A DNA stretch of 64,000 nucleotides from Sclerodactyla briareus (Eukaryota; Echinodermata; Holothuroidea; Dendrochirotida; Sclerodactylidae): assembly GCA_026419785.1 (NCBI GenBank), contig JAODTK010003221.1, positions 434,001-498,000 of the forward strand. Reading direction: 5' to 3'. A program made the position numbers and the translations under genes. Below the pieces are notes generated by a model. It had not been told where the DNA came from. It saw only the letters and a list, made by a program, of their open reading frames with translations, and did not search any database. Below, in pieces: positions 58,111-64,000 of this stretch. How positions within the stretch are numbered: the first letter of the stretch is position 1; each line of letters begins with the position of its first letter.

Positions 58111-58353
58111 CCTACAAGCCTTTTAAACCCCCGCCGCAGTGCATGAAAACGCAGCTTAAATATTATATTTATTTATTTCTTGTCATATCCTTTTGAATAA
58201 GCTGAACCGAATGCTTCTGCATAATAGTATGTAATTACTGCAATGACTACAAAAGGCACTATTCAACACAAGTGGTTGGTACCGTGTGATAGAGCATCAA
58301 CTCCCACCCAGGGGGAGTCGGTTCGGGTCATCCCAAGAAATGGTACGTGTTTG

Positions 58354-58364
58354 CCCCCCCCCCC

Positions 58365-58412
<48 letters not shown>
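58354..58412. repeat. 59-base C tract with one A
   Basis: C11, A, C47. The true length is likely to differ from the assembled one. Strong i-motif and G-quadruplex potential. The poly-Gly and poly-Pro ORFs here are artefacts. Confidence 0.97.
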
Positions 58413-58731
58413 TTCCTCTTGAACTCTCAATTTCTTGTAGCTACGCAAGAGCTTGCAAACCAAGTTTCAGAAAAATCAGGCCAAGCATTCTTGACTTATT
58501 GTGTTCCAAGGTTTTTCCAACTTTTATTTACCTCTGTTACCCCGAGATGCCATTTACCTGACTACAAAAAACAATAGGGACGGGATACTCAATCACGGGG
58601 GAACCCACATACACTATGATTCCGACAATCCAGGTGGGGTCGAGTATTTGTGTTCACGCGTGTGTTCTACGACACACGGCACATACATTATAATGACTGC
58701 ATTGTTCCTCTGATTCTCATTAAGATAAAAT

Positions 58732-58858
58732 CAGGGCTTCTGTAGATTTTTCGTGACGATCAATTTCCTCCATGTCTTCTCCAGACTTTTTCATGACCAA
58801 TAGAGGATTTCCATACCTTCTCTATGACATCCTGCATAAAAATTCTAACTGAACATCC
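58732..58858. mobile_element. hAT-like MITE, left half
   Basis: Starts 'cagggcttctgtag' and matches the first 110 bases or so of the intact MITE at 28498 ('catgacctt', 'ccatgaca'-type words, 'aattctaactgaacat' against 'aattttcaattgagcat'). It stops exactly where the core-repeat element begins. Confidence 0.65.
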
Positions 58859-61800
58859 AAACTCGAGCACCAATGGTGCTTTAGGCTCAAACCGAACAAA
58901 TGTACCACGACGAATGTACATTAATGTATTCAGTTTGAAACAATGGCCTTGTGGCCCTTTTACGACTTTTGACTGATCTTCATAGGGCCCTAAGGGTCTT
59001 AGCACTGTTAGCATTCAATCAATCTTCCACACCATGAGCCCAGGGCCCCAGTGCCCACACCGGGCCTTGGTTCCTGAAGCCCTGGGAGCACCCTGAAGGT
59101 CCGCTATTAGACCATCATTAATGACTGAACAACGCCTATGCAACAGAATTGTAGGAGACCAATTGATGTTGCAGTATTCCATATATTGGGCCCTAGGGGG
59201 TCCCCCAAATTTGCCCAAATGGCCCTTACCCAAGGACCATTACATGTAAGTTTGAAGAAAATCAATTGAAGCTTGTTCGGAGATGCATTTCAAGGTACCA
59301 TTGTGTGAAATTTCATGAAATGGGCCCCCAGGGTCAAGTAGGACCGTTGGCCAAAAATTCCTGAACACCCCAAGGAAAAGAACTGGTTCGGAGGCGCAGA
59401 ACATCCTGACCTCTCCCCCTCCAAATTCCTCTGGTAGGGAGGGGCCCAAAAGGGCATTGGAGGAGGGAGCAGTTCAGAAGTTTGATGTTACCATCTCACC
59501 CCCAACTGCCCTGTGGCTTGTAGAATGGATTCTAACTCACAATTCCCAAATTTCGAGTTTCTTGCTTAGTATAATTGTCATGGCATCTTTGGTTGGACAT
59601 AGCCAATGGTCTCCTCATCAATTCCCATGGGCCTGGACCAAAGGCCCTTACCTTAAGTTTGGAAGTGAAGAAATTCAATTGTAGCTTGTGGGTGGAGATG
59701 AATTTCAGGTACCATTGTGTGAAATTTCAGGAAATGCCCATGGGCTCAAGTAGAAACTTGGACCAAAAAATTCTGTTAAACACCCCAAAGGCTATAATAA
59801 AGCTGTTAGACCATCATTATGACCCAAAGTTGGCCTGCTGCAACAAAATTCTAGAAGAGAAGCATTTTGCGAATTCCACATGGGAGACCCAGGGCCCCAC
59901 ACTGGGCCGTGGGACCTTAAATTCCTGGGCACTATAGATATGGCAATGGGACCACCAATTATGATGACAGAGCACTGTGCAAACAAAATTGTAGGGAGAT
60001 TTTGCAGTATTTCATAGATGGGCCCTAGGGCCCAAAACTGGGACTTGAGCCAACAGAATTCCCGAACACCTACTAATGGCCCTCTATCCAAGGACAGGTA
60101 CATGTAACTTTGGAGAAAATCATTTGAATCTTGTGGGAGGAGATCATTTCAAGTACCATGTGTGAAATTTTAATTAAAATGGGCCCACGGGCCAAGTGGG
60201 ACCTGAGACCAAAAAATTCCTGAACACCCAATGTACGGCTATAAACTATCATTATGACGGAATGTCAGCACGGTGCAACAAATTTGTAAGAGGAGTTCTA
60301 GATTTTGCGTATTCCATATGGACGGGCCAGGGCCCCACACTGGGCTTGTGACCTAAATCCATGGGTTGCCTGGAGGGACAGCTATTAGACCACCATTATG
60401 ACCTGAACATCAGCACTGTGACAACAAAATTTGTAGGAGATACAAGATTTGCGGTATTCATATTAAGGGCCAAGGCCCAACTGGGCTCGAGGCAAAATCC
60501 CGAACACCCCCGATGGCCCTCCACCCAAGACCATTACATGTACTTTTGAGAGCATCAATTGATACTTGTTGGAGATGCATTTCAAGTAATATTGTCTGTG
60601 AAATTTCACAAAATGGAACCTCGGGCCCAAATGAGGGACCTTGGACAAAATTCCGGAAACCCGAAGGGAGGCTGTTAGACCATCACTTTGACTGAACATC
60701 AGCACTTGTGCACCAAAATTTGTAGGGAGGAGATACATTTGAACATTCACACCTAGAGCACCATGGTGGTGTGCTCAAACCGACCAAGACAATGTGTTAA
60801 TCTAAAGATCATGAGACCAGAGGCAAGTTTCATTCAAACAATGGCCTATTGTTGCCCCTTGTTAACAAACTTTTGACATTGATCTTCAGATGTACGGAGT
60901 CAATAGCAGTCAATCAAAAATCGGGTCAAGTCTGATCAACATCCATCTAGGAATGTTAATAGTGTACATTAAAGAGGGACATGTTAGCGTGTATAAACGC
61001 TGTACGTGTTTCAAGGAAAGTGGACAAGTCAAACAGATGAATGCGCGTGTGCAGCCTAGTTTTGGCCAAAGTGAAAAAAAAGTTTTTGCTGCGTGCCACA
61101 GATGTTACTGTTTTACTTCTAATGGCATTATATGATGTTGATCCACAATCTGCAAAACTAGTGAGAGAGAAAATGACACAGTTTCAAGAAAATCTAATGT
61201 CCTTGTAGGAGATACATTTGGAATATACATATAATGGACCTATATGCCCCTTTAAGACCTTTGACCCTGACCTTCACCAGATCCAAATATTCCCATGGGT
61301 CAGATAACACATTGTGTTTCCAGTTCACCCCCTGGAGTATATAGGCTGTATGGCCAGTGGATCCTCGGACCAAAATTCTTGAAAAGCCTGTAGTATGGCT
61401 ACTCCATCATTATGATCGAACCTCAGCTTTTCACTAAACTGTTCGAGGCGAAGCATTTATGTATTGCACATGATAGGGTCTCAAGTCCAAATTTCCTGAG
61501 AACCCTTGCAGGTAGGGCTAAAAGCCCGTCATTATGACAGAACATCAACACTGACTTGGACATCAAAATTTGTCGAGGCATTTTGCGTGATTTCACAGAT
61601 TGGCCCTAGGGCCCACATTTGGCTTTGAGCCAGAGTTCGCAAACACCCTGATGGACCCTACCGACCACGGAGTAACATGTAACGTTAAAGAAAGTCAATT
61701 GGAACTTGTGGAGAGATGCATTTCCAGGTACCAATGGTGGTGAATTCCAGTGGTATTCATAAAATGGGCCAGCAGGCCCAAGTGGCACCTTGGATCAAAA

Positions 61801-63241
61801 TTCCTGACACCCCGGTGTATTACTGTTAGACCATCATTATGACCGAATGTCAGCACTGTGCATTAAAATATGTAATAAGGAGAGCATTTTGCTAATGCCA
61901 CAATTATGGTCCCTCGGGCCCACACTGGTCTGGTCCCTTAATTTCCCTGGGCATCCTGAGTCCGGGCATCCTGAAGGTAATGGCTATTAGTCAATCATAT
62001 GACCGAACATTCACATGGTGCAACTAAATTTTGTAGGAGATTACAGATTTTGTTGGTATTTCATATAATGGGCCCTGAATCCCAAACTGGGCCTTGAGCC
62101 CAAATTCCCGAACAACTCATATTGCCTCTACCCAAAGACCTTACATGTAACTTAGCAGAAAAGTCACTTAAAGTTGTGTAGGAGATGCTTTTCAAACACC
62201 ATTGTGTGAACTATCATGAAGGCCTCGGGCCAAGTCGGACCTTGGACCAAAAAAAACCTTAACACCCGAGGTATGGCTATTAGACCAAAATTATGACCGA
62301 ACATCAAGCGCTCTACAGTTGCAGGAGATACAAGTTTTTGCGGTATTCACATAATGGGCCCTATGGCCCAACTGGGCCCTGGGCCAAAATCCTTAACCAC
62401 CCCCATGGCCCTCTAACCCATGAACATTACATGCAACTTTTGAAGGAAAATACATTGAGCTCTTGGGAGGAGATGCATTTCAGTAACTTGTGTGCCATTC
62501 ATAAAATGGGCCCTCGGCCAATGGGACCATTGGAGTCCAAACCAAATTTCCGGAACTACCCCGAAGTACTCTGATAGACCATCATTTGGCCAACATCATG
62601 CTGTTCACCACAATTTGTAGAGATATACATTTTGAAATTTTACACAAATGCCTATATTGGCCCCCCTTTAACGACCTTTGACCTTGACCTTCACAGGGTC
62701 CAGACATTCCCATGGGTCAAGGAACTTTGTGTCCAAGTTGGTCGACATCCATAAACAGAATACTGTTTGGGGCCGAAAAGGGCAATTGTTACACACGGTG
62801 GATGGATGGATGGATTATTGGATGGCTGGATGATAGATAGATGATAGATAGATAGATAGAATTAGATAGAGTGACATGCAGATCCAATAGCTCCACCATA
62901 GCTGTTTGAAGCTAATCTGGCTATACTGCCCCTGTACTGACCTTTGACCTTGCACCTTCACAAAGTCAACATGTCCCATGTCAATAAACTTGTGTCCCAG
63001 TTTGGTCGACATCCATCACGATGACTGTTTGGGGCCAAAAAGCAATTGTTAACACACTGGATAGACAGACAGCAGACAGACATGACACCAGACAGACGAC
63101 AGACGAGCTAGATCGAAAAAAATAAGATAGATAGATGAGTAGCTAGAAGATAGATATAGAATAGATGAATAATAGATAGATAGATGATGACATGCAGATT
63201 CCCTTAGCTCAAACCACAGCAATAGCTGGTTGAGAAAAAAG
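58859..63241 (+). mobile_element. 4.4-kb core-repeat + microsatellite + hairpin element
   Basis: The core motif 'gaccatcattatgaccgaac' recurs at least 12 times from 59109 to 62577. Spacings alternate around 130-160 and 290-300 bp, so the true repeat may be a composite of roughly 435 bp. Two tandem ends follow, each with 'tttggtcgacatcca', 'ctgtttggggcc', a GATG/GATA or GACA/GATA tract (62800-62870 and 63060-63190) and a hairpin ('agctccaccatagctgtttgaagct', described loosely; clearer at 63208-63232). Layout resembles pearl/HINE Helitron-like elements. Confidence 0.65.
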
Positions 63242-63422
63242 AGCCAAAGCAACAACAACGAAAAGATGTGAGAAAGTAACAACATTACTTCATGAAATTT
63301 TCAAGGAACCTTTTCCATGACCTCAAACACTTTTCACTGAAATTCAAAGCTCATCCAGGCCTGGAATTTGACTGATACAAATCCCTGACTTTCCACGGTT
63401 TTCTATGACCGCAGGAATTCTG
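63242..63422. mobile_element. hAT-like MITE, right half
   Basis: Resumes at 'agccaaagcaacaacaac', the counterpart of 28611 in the intact MITE, and ends 'gaccgcaggaattctg'. Together with 58732-58858 it makes one element interrupted by the insertion between them. Confidence 0.65.
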
Positions 63423-63443
63423 TAAAAAGAGCCTTTCCGTCAC

Positions 63444-63606
63444 CTGTAACAGAATTGTGACTACAAGGCTTTAGACGAGTAATTTCACCGCCCTCTTTGT
63501 CACGAAGGTGTGAGGCGATGGACTTCAAGACCGTACAACTGCAACACGCTGCCAAGCCATTGCAAAATTTGACTGCAAAAGTTGCACAAGTTAAATTCTC
63601 AGGATT
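63444..63606 (-). CDS. Candidate exon near the right edge
   Basis: The acceptor 'ccacctgggccttacag' and donor 'GTTACAG|gtgacg' enclose 163 bp. Phase 0 to 1 is open: NPENLTCATFAVKFCNGLAA then a Cys-rich part (CCSCTVLKSIASHLRDKEGG). Another frame is open in the middle. It may be a further upstream exon of group A. Confidence 0.35.
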
Positions 63607-64000
63607 CTGTAAGGCCCAGGTGGTTTTGTAACGAGGAAATATAATTATATAAATCGCAATATAATAGTAGTAGTCCAATAGGAAGTGAAGGGGCAATAAA
63701 GTTCATGTTATTGGTTATTCGCTTTACACAATGGACAGCTTCAACATACACAGAGGTACAGGGGAAAAACCTACCCATTGGTATCAATAGCGATTCCCAC
63801 ACAAAATTCCAGATTAACTTCCAGCATTAAACAGTGTTTTCCCTAGGTGGCTTGTTAGTTGCGCGTGGGCAAGGTTCCTTGGTTTCCTTGTGGTTACCTG
63901 TCATGTAGTGGAAATTGTTATGGTATATTTGCCGATAAAGTCTCGTCAGTCAGCTGAACGTGCGCTCCTCCAGGTTCTGAGAAATAGTCAGACATGGAGT

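Noticed and set aside
58263..58577. Gly-rich or Pro-rich proteins
   Set aside because: Translations of the C homopolymer.

Overview
This is animal nuclear DNA. There is no long open reading frame and no operon or ribosome-binding-site layout. Short open segments lie between consensus splice sites, all but one on the minus strand, inside long introns full of dispersed and tandem repeats. Two tRNA-derived SINE families, an L2/CR1-like LINE tail, hAT-like and mariner-like MITEs and elements built as tandem core plus tetranucleotide tract plus hairpin point to a marine invertebrate or basal deuterostome. I cannot name the species or phylum. Scattered one-base indels, worst at 35.0-39.8 kb, suggest a weakly polished long-read assembly, so exon frames should be read with that in mind.

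Gene content. Reading leftward on the minus strand, candidate exons fall into two groups. Group A runs from about 57.7 to 45.6 kb. Exons at 54.6, 52.0, 50.4, 48.8, 48.2, 47.6 and 45.7 kb have compatible phases and end in a stop codon at 45,596. Exons at 57.7, 56.4 and 56.1 kb are probably upstream parts of the same gene, and one at 63.5 kb may be. Group B runs from 32.9 to 3.4 kb, with about 16 candidate exons, several linked by phase (for example 15.6, 13.4 and 11.3 kb, and 9.8, 5.05 and 3.5 kb). Groups A and B could be two genes or one very large one. I recognise neither protein. One clean exon-like segment on the plus strand, at 44.8 kb, belongs to something else.

Repeat layout. 0-2.5 kb: a mariner-like MITE, part of a second copy, and a poly(A) retro-tail. 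4.1-7.1 kb: a 20-bp repeat, a G-rich minisatellite and a CAC/CAT array of about 171-bp period. 11.6-12.3 kb: a short core-plus-microsatellite element. 15.2-15.5 kb: a 45-bp array. 16.3-17.5, 25.5-27.3, 33.2-34.9, 38.1-40.4 and 43.0-44.6 kb: a TGACC-rich dispersed family with AC tracts. 19.1-19.6 kb: a LINE tail. 30.17-39.81 kb: a head-to-tail duplication of a 4.8-kb block, each copy holding a SINE, a roughly 13-unit 124-bp array that begins on an exon, another exon, and dispersed repeat. 46.4-47.6 kb: a 16-unit array of about 72 bp starting at a splice donor. 54.8-55.4 kb: a 95-bp array. 58.7-63.4 kb: a hAT-like MITE split in two by a 4.4-kb core/microsatellite element.

The most unusual observation is that the 72-bp and 124-bp arrays both start on an exon-intron boundary of the minus-strand gene(s). 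One multiplies a splice donor, the other a splice acceptor together with exon sequence.
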